Below, piece by piece: positions 45,122 to 56,046 of a DNA stretch of 64,000 bases. Where the stretch lies: NCBI RefSeq assembly GCF_023150235.1, contig NZ_JAKLLH010000001.1, forward strand, positions 62,001 through 126,000, read 5' to 3'. Positions within the stretch are counted from its first letter, which is position 1, and every line of letters begins with the position of its first letter. The DNA is from Azonexus sp. (GTDB lineage Bacteria > Pseudomonadota > Gammaproteobacteria > Burkholderiales > Rhodocyclaceae). A program made the translations under genes and the position numbers. Under the pieces are notes generated by a model. The model ran no database searches, had not been told where the DNA came from, and saw only the letters and a program-made list of their open reading frames with translations.

Positions 45122-47818
45122 TTAGCGAGCAAGCAAGCGCAACACCAGTTTGCGTATTTCCTCGAAGAGCAGCGTGGTCGAGGCCACCGCGATGCTCAGT
45201 GCCCATTCGGCGGCGTCGAGGTCCACGGTGTCGAAGATGGCTTGTGCCGGGCCCCAATGCACGGCGACGACTTGCAGTGCGACGACCGCGAACAGCGCCA
45301 GCCACAGCTTGCCGTTGCTGAAGAACTGGCGGTTGAAGGCGCTGCCGTGTTCGGCGCGGGCGTTGAAGATGTTGAAAAACTGGAAGAGCACGAAGGTGGT
45401 GAAGGCCAGCGTGGTCGCCTTGGCAGCATCGGCGTGCTGCAGGCCCCAGGCGTAGATGCCGAGGGTGCCGACGGCCATGGTCAGCCCGTACATGGCGACC
45501 CGCGCCAGGCGGCGGCTGCTGAGGATGGCGCTGCCGCCGGCGCGCGGGGCTTCGTGCATGATCCCCGGGCGCGCTGGCTCGACGCCGAGGGTCATTGCCG
45601 GCGGGCCGTCCATGATGATGTTCACCCACAAAATCTGGATCGCGGTGAAGGGCGTGGCCAGGCCGAAGAAGGGCGCGCCGAGCACGGTGAGGATGGCGCC
45701 GATGTTGGTCGAGAGCTGGAAGCGGACGAACTTGACGATGTTTTCGTAGATGGTGCGGCCTTCTTCGACGGCGCGGACGATGGACGCGAAATTGTCATCG
45801 GTCAGCACCAGGGTGGCGGCTTCCTTGGTCACCTCGGTGCCGGTAATTCCCATTGCCACGCCGATGTCGGCGGTTTTCAGCGCCGGCGCGTCGTTGACCC
45901 CGTCGCCGGTCATCGCCACGACTTGCCCCTGCGCTTGCAGGGCTTCGACGATGCGCATCTTGTGTTCCGGTGCAACGCGGGCAAAGACCGCGCTGCGCTC
46001 GACTAGCGCCGCGACCTCGGCTTGGCTCAGGCCGTCGAGTTCGCGGCCGGCATGGGTTTCGCCGACCAGGCCGAGTTCGCGGGCAATCGCCGCTGCCGTC
46101 ACCGGATGGTCGCCGGTAATCATCTTGACCTGAACGCCGGCCGCGTTGCAGACGGCGATGGCATCGCGAGCCTCGCTGCGCGGCGGGTCGATGATCCCGA
46201 CCAGCGCGGTCAGGGTCAGCCCCTCGGTCCAGCACAGCAGCGCCTCGGCCGGCGCCGCCGGGTTGAACTCGGCCGCCGGGAGGCTGCGCCCGGCCAGCGC
46301 CAGCACGCGCATCGCCGCCGCGCCCAGGTCGTCGTTTTCGGCGCGCAGCACTGCCGCCGTGGCCGGGTCGAGCGGCGCAGCGCCGTTCGCGGTCTGCACC
46401 GCGCTGCAGCGGGCGAGGACTACGTCGGGCGCGCCCTTGAGCCAGACCTGGACCCGGTCGCCATCGTGGTGGAAGGTGGCCATGAATTTTTGCGCCGAAT
46501 CGAAGGGAATTTCGGCGATCCGGGGCGTCGCTTCGTTCAATGTCAGCGGCTCTAGGCCTGCCTTGGCCGCCAGCGCGAGCAGGGCGCCTTCGGTCGGGTC
46601 GCCGATCAGCTCGCCGTCGCGAATCCGCGCATCGGCGCACAGCGCCGCCGGCAGCAGGGCCTGTGCCAGTTGGGCGGCGGGCAGGGCGCTGCCTTCGCTG
46701 ACACTGATCTCGCCCTTGCCGGTGTAGCCGTCGCCGCTGATCCGGTAGCGCTGGCCGGCGCAGTAGAGTGCCTTGGCAGTCATCTGGTTGAGGGTCAGGG
46801 TGCCGGTCTTGTCGGAGCAGATCACCGTGGTGCAACCCAGGGTTTCGACGGCGGCCAGCTTTTTGACAATCGCGTTGCGCTTCGCCATCCGGTGCATGCC
46901 CAGCGCCAGGGTGACCGTCACCACCGCCGGCAGGCCTTCGGGAATCGCTGCGACGGCGAGGGCAATCGCGGTCATCGCGGTGCGCACCAGATCATCACCG
47001 CGCCACAGGCCGGCGACGAACATCAGGCCGACGACGCCGCTGGCGATCAGCGCCAGCTTCTTGCCCAGCGCGTCGAGCTGTTGCTGCAGCGGGGTGGCCG
47101 ATTCAGCGGTTTCGGCCAGCAGGCCGGCCAGGCGCCCCATTTCGGTCTGCATCCCGGTTGCCACCACCACCGCCTCCAGGCGGCCACGGGTGACCACGGT
47201 ATTCATGAACAGCAGGTTGCTGCGCTCGGCCAGCGCCGCGTCGGCGGCGACCTCGGCCGGGGTTTTGGCGACGGCGTGAGATTCGCCGGTCAGCGCTGCT
47301 TCGGCGACTTCGGCGGCATGCGCGCCGAGGACCCGGGCGTCGGCAGGAATCCGGTCACCGGCTTCGAGCAGCAGGATGTCGCCGGGCACCAGTTGCGCCG
47401 CCTCGACCTGCACCACCTCGCCGCCACGGCGCACTCGCGCCACCGGCGCCAGCATGTTGCGCAAGGCGGCCAGCGCATTTTCTGCCCGGTGTTCCTGGAA
47501 GAAGCCGAGCGCAGCGTTGAGCAGCACCACCAGTACGATCACCACCGCATCCTTGACCTCGCCGACCGCGCCGGCGAGCAGCCCGGCGCCGAGCAGGATC
47601 AGCACCAGCAGGCTGCGGAACTGGTCGAGGAATTTCAGCCAGGCCGGACGCGGCGGCCGCTCGGCGAGGCGGTTTTCGCCATGCTGTGCCAGCCGTTGCG
47701 CAAGCTCGGCCGAGTTCAGGCCGGACTCGGGGCGCACCGCCAGTTGCGCCAGCACGCTGGCACTGTCCTGCGCGTGCCAGACGGGTGGGGAAGAAGAGGG
47801 AGGCGTCGGGAGAGACAT
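45122..47818 (-). CDS. P-type cation ATPase, Ca2+-type (P2A)
   Basis: This 898-residue pump has the actuator TGES (AALTGESHAVAKTP), the phosphorylation site CSDKTGTLTLNQMTA, the nucleotide site FHHDGDRVQVWLKGAPDVVL and the hinge AMTGDGVNDAPALKTADIGV. M4 reads AIPEGLPAVVTVTLALGMHR and M6 ILWVNIIMDGPPAMTLG, where PEGLP and N..MDG are the ion-site residues of SERCA-like pumps. It is expected to export Ca2+ (or Mn2+). The ATG at 47818 lies 4 bp after the stop of a CaCA exchanger gene, so the two form a calcium-homeostasis pair. Confidence 0.92.
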   Translation of the reverse strand: MSLPTPPSSSPPVWHAQDSASVLAQLAVRPESGLNSAELAQRLAQHGENRLAERPPRPAWLKFLDQFRSLLVLILLGAGLLAGAVGEVKDAVVIVLVVLLNAALGFFQEHRAENALAALRNMLAPVARVRRGGEVVQVEAAQLVPGDILLLEAGDRIPADARVLGAHAAEVAEAALTGESHAVAKTPAEVAADAALAERSNLLFMNTVVTRGRLEAVVVATGMQTEMGRLAGLLAETAESATPLQQQLDALGKKLALIASGVVGLMFVAGLWRGDDLVRTAMTAIALAVAAIPEGLPAVVTVTLALGMHRMAKRNAIVKKLAAVETLGCTTVICSDKTGTLTLNQMTAKALYCAGQRYRISGDGYTGKGEISVSEGSALPAAQLAQALLPAALCADARIRDGELIGDPTEGALLALAAKAGLEPLTLNEATPRIAEIPFDSAQKFMATFHHDGDRVQVWLKGAPDVVLARCSAVQTANGAAPLDPATAAVLRAENDDLGAAAMRVLALAGRSLPAAEFNPAAPAEALLCWTEGLTLTALVGIIDPPRSEARDAIAVCNAAGVQVKMITGDHPVTAAAIARELGLVGETHAGRELDGLSQAEVAALVERSAVFARVAPEHKMRIVEALQAQGQVVAMTGDGVNDAPALKTADIGVAMGITGTEVTKEAATLVLTDDNFASIVRAVEEGRTIYENIVKFVRFQLSTNIGAILTVLGAPFFGLATPFTAIQILWVNIIMDGPPAMTLGVEPARPGIMHEAPRAGGSAILSSRRLARVAMYGLTMAVGTLGIYAWGLQHADAAKATTLAFTTFVLFQFFNIFNARAEHGSAFNRQFFSNGKLWLALFAVVALQVVAVHWGPAQAIFDTVDLDAAEWALSIAVASTTLLFEEIRKLVLRLLAR

Positions 47819-47822
47819 GGCT

Positions 47823-48764
47823 TTATCCGGCAAGGGTGAACACAATGAAGAGGAGATAGAGCGCCAGCAGCGGCAGCGCCCGCCAGCGTTGCAGCCAGCC
47901 GTTGGCGGCAGGCCACAGCAGCGCCACCGAGAGTGCGCCGAGCAACAGGGCCGGCAGCACGCTGCTGGCGTCAATCGTGATCGGGTGCAGGCCGGCGGCG
48001 ACGCCGACGATGCACAAACCATTGAACAGGTTGCTGCCGAGCAGGGTGCCGACGCCGATTTCGTCGTGGCCGCGCCAGCGGGCGAGCAGCACGGTGGCCA
48101 GTTCGGGTAGCGAGGTGCCGAAGGCGACAATCAGCGCCCCGATGATGTAGCTGTCGACGCCCCAAGTGGCGGCCAGGCTGCTGGCACCGCTGACGAAGAG
48201 GTGGCCGGCGGCAATCAGCAAGGCCAGGCCGCCCAAGCCGTACCAGTACCAGCCGGCCGGTGGCGCTTCTGCCTCACCGCTACCGGCGTCCTCGCCGCTG
48301 CAACGCTGGCGCTGGGCCTGGCGCAGCTTGGCCAAGACCCAGCCGGCAAACAGGGTGATCAGGATCAGCGCGTCGCCGCGCCCCAGTTGGCCGTCGAGCA
48401 GCAGGAACCAGGTCAGCGCCGGGGCCGCCAGGGCCAGCGCAAAATCGCCGGCAAACGCCCGGCGCTCGGCCTGGATCGGGCCAAAAAGCAGGGCCAGCGC
48501 AAAAATTAGCGCCAGATTGACCACATTGCTGCCCAGCGCATCGCCCAGCCCGATTTGCGGCGCACCTTCAAGCGCCGCAATGCTGGAAACGGTCAGTTCC
48601 GGGCTGGAGGTGGCAAAGGCGGCCAGCGTGCTTGCCGCAATCGCCGCCGGAATCCGCCAGGCGCTCGCCGCACCGACGATGGCGCGGACAAAGGCCTCGC
48701 CGCCGAATGCCGCGCAGGCAATCGCCGCACACAGGGTCAACAGGTCAAAAAGCGGAAAATTCAT
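47823..48764 (-). CDS. Ca2+/cation antiporter (CaCA family)
   Basis: This 313-residue membrane protein has two inverted halves with the CaCA alpha motifs: FATSSPELTVSSIAALEG with LGDALGSNVVNLALI, and VAFGTSLPELATVLLARW with VGTLLGSNLFNGLCIVG. These carry the ion-binding Glu and Asn residues. A charged loop (QAQRQRCSGEDAGSGEAEAP) divides the halves. The ATG at 48764 (MNFPLFDLL) begins the first helix. It is coupled to the downstream P-type ATPase. Confidence 0.92.
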   Translation of the reverse strand: MNFPLFDLLTLCAAIACAAFGGEAFVRAIVGAASAWRIPAAIAASTLAAFATSSPELTVSSIAALEGAPQIGLGDALGSNVVNLALIFALALLFGPIQAERRAFAGDFALALAAPALTWFLLLDGQLGRGDALILITLFAGWVLAKLRQAQRQRCSGEDAGSGEAEAPPAGWYWYGLGGLALLIAAGHLFVSGASSLAATWGVDSYIIGALIVAFGTSLPELATVLLARWRGHDEIGVGTLLGSNLFNGLCIVGVAAGLHPITIDASSVLPALLLGALSVALLWPAANGWLQRWRALPLLALYLLFIVFTLAG

Positions 48765-48987
48765 CGTCAGGCAGCTCAGGGGGGGGGCCGGCGCAGCCGG
48801 TTTCATGCGCCGAGTATAACTTTGGTCGAACCGGCTTTTTTCGCAGGCAAGCTTCGGGGAAACCGAAGCGTGGCGAGCTCCGGCGTGGGGTGAGGAGTTC
48901 GGTTAAGATAGCGCCCCGCTGCCGCCGGCGTGCCGCGTTGTCCGAGCAAGCGCCACAGCGCTGACCTGTTTGCCGCCCTCCCGATAG

Positions 48988-50018
<1,031 letters not shown>

Positions 50019-50765
50019 AGCGCCACGCCCTGCGGGCCGTAGCTTTGCTCGTGCAGTTGCACGGCGCCGTCGGCGCGTTGCCAGACCACGGTCGACGCGC
50101 GCGTACCGTAATTTTCCGAACGCACGAAAATCGCCGACAGGCGGCGCTCCCACTCCAGCGACACCCCGGTCTGCGGCAGTTCGTGGTCGGGAACGATCTC
50201 GTCGTCGGCCAGCAGCGACACGAAGACCTGCTCATCCGGCAACTGCGGCAGCGCGGCGGCAAACCGTTCGCGGGCCTTGAGCAGCTTCGGCCAGGGGCTG
50301 TCGAGCAGGCGGTTGGATAAACCATAGATGCCGGGTGGCAGGCAACGCGGCGGGCCGCCCCGGTTGGACAAATAGGCGAGTTGCTCGCCGTCACCGACCA
50401 GCAGGTTGAAACCGGCGTAATCCGCGCCGGCCAGTTGTTGCAGATAGGGCAGGGCCGCCTGTTCGCCGCACAGGAAATCGCGGGTCAATTGCCCCCGGCT
50501 GTAGCGGCCCGGCGGCTGGCCGGGTTCGCGGACGTTGGTGACGGCGGCGAAGCGGCCGCTGTCGGTGATCCCCAGCCAGGTGCCGCCAGCCTCAAGGTCG
50601 CGCCCGGCGATCACTTGTGGCGCCTGCGGCCAGCGGGCAGCCAGCGCCGTCGGCCGGGCGTAAAACTCGTCGCGGTTGGCGGCGACGACCAGCGGATAAG
50701 CGGAAGCCACCCGCCAGCCGACGACGATCAGGCACATCGTGCGCTACCTGTGCGCTGCGCCGGGC

Positions 50766-51779
50766 TCAGGGATTGACCGCTGCGGTTTGCAGCAGCGGGC
50801 CATCCAGGGCTCCGAGGCGGACGTTATCGGCATGGCTGGATTGAATCACCGCCAACCCGGAAAAACCGCCTTGCGGCGCGGCGGCAGCGCTCATGATCAA
50901 GCCCACCGACTGGTCCGGGTTGCCCGGCGAGTGGAGCACGTCACCGGCCTTCAGCTCGGCCGCGCAGCTGACCCGGAACAGGTGGCGCTTGACCTTGCCC
51001 AGGTACTGGGTACGGGCGACGATTTCCTGGCCCGGGTAGCAGCCCTTGTGGAAGCTGACGCCACCGATTTTCTCGAAATCGGCCATTTGCGGCACGAATT
51101 CCTCCTTGGTCGCCAGCGTCACCAGCGGGAACGCGGCAGCCACGTCGAGCCAGCGCCACACTGGCACGCCGGCCGGCCGCGCCGTGACGCTCAGCTTCTG
51201 CCACAGGTCGGGGAGGGCGCTGACCGGGGTCACGATCAGGTAGCGGCCGGCTTCGAGGCGAACCACTTCCTGCTCACCGGCCAGCGCCAGTGCCAGGTCT
51301 TCGTCCGGGCAGGGCAGGCCGGCAGCGGCTAGCACTTCGGCGGCTTGCGGACCGGCCAGGCCGAGCACGACGCGCTCTGCGCACGCCGCCAGCTTAACCT
51401 TGGCGCGCAGGATGAACATCGGCAAGCGCTTGAGGGTGAATTCGACCAGGTCGGCGGCGAGCAGCAGGCGGTAGGCGCCGGCGTTCTGCCAGACCAGGAA
51501 GCTGGCCTGCATCCGCCCCTTGGCCGAACACCAGCCGGCATGCTGGGCACGCTCGGCGGGCAGGTGGTTGATGTCGCTGGTGAACTGGTTGTGCAGGAAA
51601 CTCTGGGCGTCGTCGCCGTGGGCTTCGAGTTGCGCCAGGTGGGTCAACGGGACCAAGACGGTCTGGCCGGCAGCGGCCTGCAGTTCGCCGGCGAGGTCGC
51701 CAAAGCCGCTCAGTTCGGCTCCATCGGCAGAAAACACGCCGGCGGCGGATTCGAGAAAACTGCGCCAGTTCGGATTCAT
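50766..51779 (-). CDS. ygfZ: Folate-binding protein YgfZ (Fe-S cluster assembly/repair)
   Basis: This 337-residue GcvT-like protein has the YgfZ signature GVSFHKGCYPGQEIVARTQY with the conserved Cys, plus LTHLAQLEAHGDDAQSFLHN and QFTSDINHL at the folate-binding end. It assists repair of certain Fe-S enzymes with tetrahydrofolate. The ATG at 51779 is used. It is divergent from mltG, about 205 bp away. Confidence 0.95.
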   Translation of the reverse strand: MNPNWRSFLESAAGVFSADGAELSGFGDLAGELQAAAGQTVLVPLTHLAQLEAHGDDAQSFLHNQFTSDINHLPAERAQHAGWCSAKGRMQASFLVWQNAGAYRLLLAADLVEFTLKRLPMFILRAKVKLAACAERVVLGLAGPQAAEVLAAAGLPCPDEDLALALAGEQEVVRLEAGRYLIVTPVSALPDLWQKLSVTARPAGVPVWRWLDVAAAFPLVTLATKEEFVPQMADFEKIGGVSFHKGCYPGQEIVARTQYLGKVKRHLFRVSCAAELKAGDVLHSPGNPDQSVGLIMSAAAAPQGGFSGLAVIQSSHADNVRLGALDGPLLQTAAVNP

Positions 51780-51986
51780 GAAAACTCCTGTCAGGAAGGG
51801 TTGACCGTGGAAGGACGCCGCAGCGGCGGAAATCCGCTACTGCGTGCAGCCGGCCGGGACCACGGGCGGGTTCATCGCTTATTATATCGTCCCTTGGGGA
51901 TGCCCTCCGGGCTGACCCCGCTGATCCGTTCCCGGCGCTGCCGCCCTCTGGGCAGAGGCAGACCGGTCCGCCCGTCGCGAGTTCCC

Positions 51987-52997
51987 GTGTCTTCTGTGTT
52001 TCGTTTCTTCGTTCGCCTGTTTCTGTTCCTGCTGCTGCTCGCCACGCTCGCCGGCGGTGCGGCCTGGTGGTGGCTGCAAGCACCGCTGCCATTGCGCCAA
52101 AGTCCAGTCGATTTCCGTATTCCGCCGGGCAGTAGCCTGCGCGGTGCGATCGTCCAGATGCAGGAGGCCGGCGTCGATACACCCGCTTGGCCGCTCTTGC
52201 TGCTGGCCCGGTTGCAGGGTGCTGAAACCGGAATCAAGGCCGGTAGCTATTCATTGAGCACCGGCACCACGCCACTGCAATTGCTCGACAAGCTGGTGCG
52301 CGGCAAGGTCACCCAGGGCGAACTGGTGTTGATCGAAGGCTGGACCTTCCGCCAGTGGCGGCAGCGGCTCGATGCTCACCCCGACCTGCGCCACGACAGC
52401 GCCGGCCTGCCCGAGGCCGAGCTGGCCCGCCGCCTCGGCTTGTCGGGCGAACGGCTCGATGGCTGGCTGTTCCCCGATACCTATTTGTTCGACAAGCAAT
52501 CCTCCGACCTCGAATTGCTCGCCCGCGCCCGGCGCGCACAGCAGCAGCGGCTAGACGCCGAGTGGGCGGGGCGGGCGGCCAAGCTGCCTTACCGCTCGCC
52601 ACAGGAGGCGCTGATCATGGCCTCGATCGTCGAAAAGGAAACCGGGCGCGAGGCTGATCGGGGGCTGGTCGCCGCCGTTTTCGTCAATCGCCTGCGCCTG
52701 GGGATGCGGCTGCAGACCGACCCGACCGTGATCTACGGCCTGGGCGAGCGTTTCGACGGCAACCTGCGCAAGGACGATCTGCTCGCCGACACGCCTTACA
52801 ACACCTATACCCGCAGCGGCTTGCCACCGACGCCGATTGCGATGCCGGGGCTGGCCTCGCTGCGTGCAGCGCTGCACCCGGCGAGTAGCGAGGCGCTGTA
52901 TTTCGTCGCCCGCGGCGACGGCAGCAGCGAATTCTCGCGCACGCTGGAAGAACACAATCGCGCGGTCAACCGCTACCAGAGAGGAAAACGCCCATGA
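51987..52997 (+). CDS. mltG: Endolytic murein transglycosylase MltG
   Basis: This 336-residue protein has an N-terminal membrane anchor ([20 protein letters not shown]) and a LysM-like region ([20 protein letters not shown]). The YceG catalytic domain follows, with [20 protein letters not shown] (catalytic Glu) and [17 protein letters not shown]. It cuts nascent glycan strands and so sets their length. The GTG at 51987 directly precedes the anchor; an ATG at 51900 would add an Arg-rich extension. It overlaps tmk by 4 bp, a common arrangement. Confidence 0.94.
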   Translation: MSSVFRFFVRLFLFLLLLATLAGGAAWWWLQAPLPLRQSPVDFRIPPGSSLRGAIVQMQEAGVDTPAWPLLLLARLQGAETGIKAGSYSLSTGTTPLQLLDKLVRGKVTQGELVLIEGWTFRQWRQRLDAHPDLRHDSAGLPEAELARRLGLSGERLDGWLFPDTYLFDKQSSDLELLARARRAQQQRLDAEWAGRAAKLPYRSPQEALIMASIVEKETGREADRGLVAAVFVNRLRLGMRLQTDPTVIYGLGERFDGNLRKDDLLADTPYNTYTRSGLPPTPIAMPGLASLRAALHPASSEALYFVARGDGSSEFSRTLEEHNRAVNRYQRGKRP

Positions 52998-53632
52998 AAT
53001 TCCCTGACGCCCCGCAAGAAAAGCTGCCCGGCAAATTCATCACTTTCGAGGGGATCGACGGGGCCGGCAAGAGCAGTCACGTCGACTGGCTGGCCGAGTG
53101 GCTGCGCAGCCGCGGGCTGAGCGTGCGCGTTACCCGCGAACCCGGCGGCACCGAACTCGGCGAAAAGCTGCGCGCCTTGCTGCTCAACGAAGAGATGCAC
53201 CTGGAGACCGAAACCCTGCTGATGTTCGCCGCCCGCCGCGAGCACCTGGCGCGGCTGATCGAACCGGCGCTGGCCGCCGGCGAATGGGTGATCTGCGACC
53301 GCTTTAGCGACGCCACCTACGCCTACCAGGGCGGCGGGCGCGGGCTCGACCGGCACAAGCTGCAGGTACTGGAGCAATGGGTGCATGGCCATCGCCAACC
53401 GGACCTGACGTTGGTTTTCGACCTGCCGCTGGAAGTCGCTCGCGAACGCATCGCGCTGGCCAATCGCCATCTCGACCGTTTCGAGCAGGAGCGGGCCGAG
53501 TTCCATCAGCGGGTCCGCCTGGCCTATCTCGAACGCGCCCGGCAGCACCCCGAGCGGATGCGCGTGATCGATTCGGACCGGGCCATCGAAATTATTCGCA
53601 AAGAACTTGAACAAATTGTTTCAAGTGTCTGA
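52994..53632 (+). CDS. tmk: Thymidylate kinase
   Basis: This 212-residue enzyme phosphorylates dTMP to dTDP. P-loop [38 protein letters not shown] and the [18 protein letters not shown] lid/DR(Y/F)xxS motif are present. It starts with an ATG inside mltG (ATGA overlap) and is followed 2 bp later by holB, an order conserved in proteobacteria. Confidence 0.97.
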   Translation: MKFPDAPQEKLPGKFITFEGIDGAGKSSHVDWLAEWLRSRGLSVRVTREPGGTELGEKLRALLLNEEMHLETETLLMFAARREHLARLIEPALAAGEWVICDRFSDATYAYQGGGRGLDRHKLQVLEQWVHGHRQPDLTLVFDLPLEVARERIALANRHLDRFEQERAEFHQRVRLAYLERARQHPERMRVIDSDRAIEIIRKELEQIVSSV

Positions 53633-53634
53633 AA

Positions 53635-54666
53635 ATGAATGAAATAGAGCTGCATCAAAAAGTCTGGAAAAGCCTCCAGGCGCGGCGCGAGAAGTTGCCG
53701 CACGCGCTGCTGCTGGTCGGCCAGCGCGGCATCGGCAAGTTCGCTCTGGCCCGTCAGTTCGCCGCCAGCCTGCTCTGCGAGGCGCCGCAAACCGACGGCT
53801 GCGCCTGCGGCCGCTGCCTGGCCTGCAATTGGTACGCTCAGGGCAATCACCCGGATTTCCGCCTGCTGCAGCCGGAAGCCCTGGCCGACGAAAGCGAGGC
53901 CGACGAGGGTAAGGACAGCAAGAAGAAGCCGAGCCAGCAGATCACCATCGAGCAGATTCGCGGTCTCGACGACTTTCTCAACGTCGGTACCCATCGCGGC
54001 GGTTTGCGCGTGGTGCTGGTTTATCCGACCGAGGCGATGAATCGCAATTCGGTGAATGCACTTCTCAAAACACTTGAAGAACCTGCGCCAAATACATTGT
54101 TTTTAATGGTGTCAAGTGAGCCTAACCGGCTCCTGCCGACGATCCGTAGCCGTTGTCAGGCGATGCCGGTGCCACTGCCGCCCGCGGCACTTGCCGAGCG
54201 CGTCCTCAGCGATGCCGGGCTGGCCGACGCCGGGCGCTGGCTGGCGCTGGCCGGCGGTGCGCCCATGCTGGCCGCCGAACTGGCCGCCTCGGGGCAGGGC
54301 GCCTGGCTCGATCTGCTCTGCCGCCGCCTCGCGGCCGGTCGCGACCTCGATCCGCTGGCGACCGCCGGCGAATTCGACAAGGCGATCAAGGACGCCAAGG
54401 GCAAGCTGCTACTCAAGCAGGTTGTCGAAGCCTTGCAGAAGTGGTGCATCGACCTGACGCTAGCTGCCAATGGCCTGCCGGTGCGCTATTTTCTGCCGCA
54501 ACAGGCGGCAATCGGCGGGCTCGCTGCTATGATTCCCGATGTGCGGCTGATCCAGGCCTACCGGGCGCTCAACAGCCGCCGCCAGGAGGCCGAGCAACCC
54601 CTGAATTCGCGGCTGTTCCTGGAAAGTCTGCTGCTTGAATATCGTGCACTGTTCGTCCCGCGTTAG
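53635..54666 (+). CDS. holB: DNA polymerase III delta' subunit
   Basis: This 343-residue clamp-loader subunit has an AAA+ module with a modified P-loop (LLVGQRGIGKFALARQF). A zinc-binding Cys set lies in TDGCACGRCLACNWYAQ. A central TIEQIRGLDDFLNVGTHRGG, LLKTLEEPAPNTLFLM and SNEP-like SSEPNRLLPTIRSRCQ follow. No obvious damage. It is part of the mltG-tmk-holB-pilZ run. Confidence 0.95.
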   Translation: MNEIELHQKVWKSLQARREKLPHALLLVGQRGIGKFALARQFAASLLCEAPQTDGCACGRCLACNWYAQGNHPDFRLLQPEALADESEADEGKDSKKKPSQQITIEQIRGLDDFLNVGTHRGGLRVVLVYPTEAMNRNSVNALLKTLEEPAPNTLFLMVSSEPNRLLPTIRSRCQAMPVPLPPAALAERVLSDAGLADAGRWLALAGGAPMLAAELAASGQGAWLDLLCRRLAAGRDLDPLATAGEFDKAIKDAKGKLLLKQVVEALQKWCIDLTLAANGLPVRYFLPQQAAIGGLAAMIPDVRLIQAYRALNSRRQEAEQPLNSRLFLESLLLEYRALFVPR

Positions 54667-54685
54667 CTGAGTACCGTCGATTGCC

Positions 54686-55045
54686 ATGAGCGAAACCAAA
54701 CCCGCCGCCCGCCCCAGTGTGCTGTCGCTGAACATCAATTCGCGTTCGGCGCTCTACGCGGCCTTCATGCCGCATCTCAAGCATGGCGGGATCTTCATCC
54801 CGACCACCCGGTCCTACAAACTAGGCGACGAGGTGTTCATGCTGCTGTCGCTGATGGATGACCCGACCAAGCTGCCGATTGCCGGCACCGTCGTCTGGAT
54901 GACCCCCGGCGGGGCGCAGAACGGCCGCGCACAGGGCGTCGGGATTCACTTCAACAAGGACGAAAGCGGCCAGGATGCGCGGCGCAAGATCGAGGGCCTG
55001 CTCGGCGGCGTACTCGGTTCGTCGCGCCCGACGCATACGCTATGA
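54686..55045 (+). CDS. pilZ: PilZ-domain protein (type IV pilus/c-di-GMP related)
   Basis: This 119-residue protein has a PilZ fold: LSLNINSRSALYAAFMPHLK, HGGIFIPTTRSYKLGDEVFM, AGTVVWMTPGG and GVGIHFNKDES. Like canonical PilZ it lacks an obvious RxxxR c-di-GMP motif at the N-terminus. In this genomic position (after holB, before tatD) it is usually the pilus-biogenesis PilZ, which acts with PilB. The 3' side has a 42-bp palindrome that would end the operon before tatD. Confidence 0.92.
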   Translation: MSETKPAARPSVLSLNINSRSALYAAFMPHLKHGGIFIPTTRSYKLGDEVFMLLSLMDDPTKLPIAGTVVWMTPGGAQNGRAQGVGIHFNKDESGQDARRKIEGLLGGVLGSSRPTHTL

Positions 55046-55083
55046 AGGTGGTGCGAAGTCCGTTGGCCGCTTTTGGACGTCCT

Positions 55084-55125
55084 TTTTTGATGATTTTCAC
55101 GGTCGACCGTGAAAATCATCAAAAA
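55084..55125. repeat. CGGTCGACCG-core palindrome, copy 7; terminator-like
   Basis: A perfect 42-bp inverted repeat centred at 55104/55105. The CACGGTCGACCGTG core is flanked by TTTTTGATGATTTT and its exact complement. It lies 39 bp past the pilZ stop, so it likely terminates the mltG-tmk-holB-pilZ transcript. The arm GATGA differs from copies 1 (GCCC) and 5 (ATGCCCG). Confidence 0.88.
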
Positions 55126-55266
55126 CAAATGGTTGTAACATATTCCTCACCTGAAGCATTAAATAAAGAGCGACCTCTCCCAAAGGGAACTCGGCCCCTG
55201 CGTCCGCCGGATTTCGCTCCCCACGCCTTATTCAGCCCGGTATCCCAACCGGGCACGGATTGAAAG

Positions 55267-56046
55267 ATGATTGTCGATTCACACTGCCACCTCGATTTTC
55301 CCGACCTTGCCCAGCGCCTGCCGGAGGTCCTGCAGCGAATGCAGGACAACGACGTCGGCGTCGCTGTCTGCATCGGCGTCAACCTCGAAGACTTCCCCCG
55401 GGTGTTGGCGCTGGCCGAACAGGATCAGCGCCTGTATGCCACGGTCGGCGTCCATCCCGAATACACCGAGGTCGAGGAGCCCGACGTCGCCCGCCTGCTG
55501 GCACTGGCCGCGCATCCCAAGGTGATTGCAATCGGCGAAACCGGCCTCGACTACTACTGGCAGAAGGACCGCCCGGAATGGCAGCGCGAGCGTTTTCGCA
55601 CCCACATCCGCGCCGCCCGTGCCTGCGGCAAGCCGCTGGTGGTGCATACCCGCGAGTCGGCCGAGGATACGCTGCGGGTGCTGCGCGAGGAGGGGGCCGA
55701 GACGGTCGGCGGGGTGATGCACTGTTTTACCGAAGACTGGGAGATTGCCCGCGCGGCGCTCGACCTCGGCTTTTACCTGTCGTTTTCCGGGATCGTCACC
55801 TTCAAGAACGCGACCGTGGTCAAGGACGTCGCCAGTCGCTGCCCGCTCGACCGCCTGCTGGTCGAGACCGATGCGCCCTACCTGGCGCCGGCGCCGTATC
55901 GCGGCAAACCCAACGAACCGGCCTACGTCCGCTACGTCGCCGAGGAAATCGCCCGCCTGCGCGGTCTGCCGGCAGACGAGGTGATCGCCGCCAGCACCGA
56001 CAATTTCTTCACCCTTTTTTCCCACGCCCGCCGCCCTGAAAAATGA
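55267..56046 (+). CDS. tatD: TatD-family 3'-5' deoxyribonuclease
   Basis: This 259-residue metal-dependent TIM-barrel nuclease starts MIVDSHCHLDFPDLAQRLPE (HxH metal ligands). It includes VGVHPEYTEVEEPDV, IGETGLDYYWQKDRPEW, GVMHCFTEDWEIARAAL and LLVETDAPYLAPAPYRGKPN. It is followed by an ankyrin gene overlapping 4 bp. Upstream, 141 bp separate it from the palindrome, leaving room for its own promoter. Confidence 0.96.
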   Translation: MIVDSHCHLDFPDLAQRLPEVLQRMQDNDVGVAVCIGVNLEDFPRVLALAEQDQRLYATVGVHPEYTEVEEPDVARLLALAAHPKVIAIGETGLDYYWQKDRPEWQRERFRTHIRAARACGKPLVVHTRESAEDTLRVLREEGAETVGGVMHCFTEDWEIARAALDLGFYLSFSGIVTFKNATVVKDVASRCPLDRLLVETDAPYLAPAPYRGKPNEPAYVRYVAEEIARLRGLPADEVIAASTDNFFTLFSHARRPEK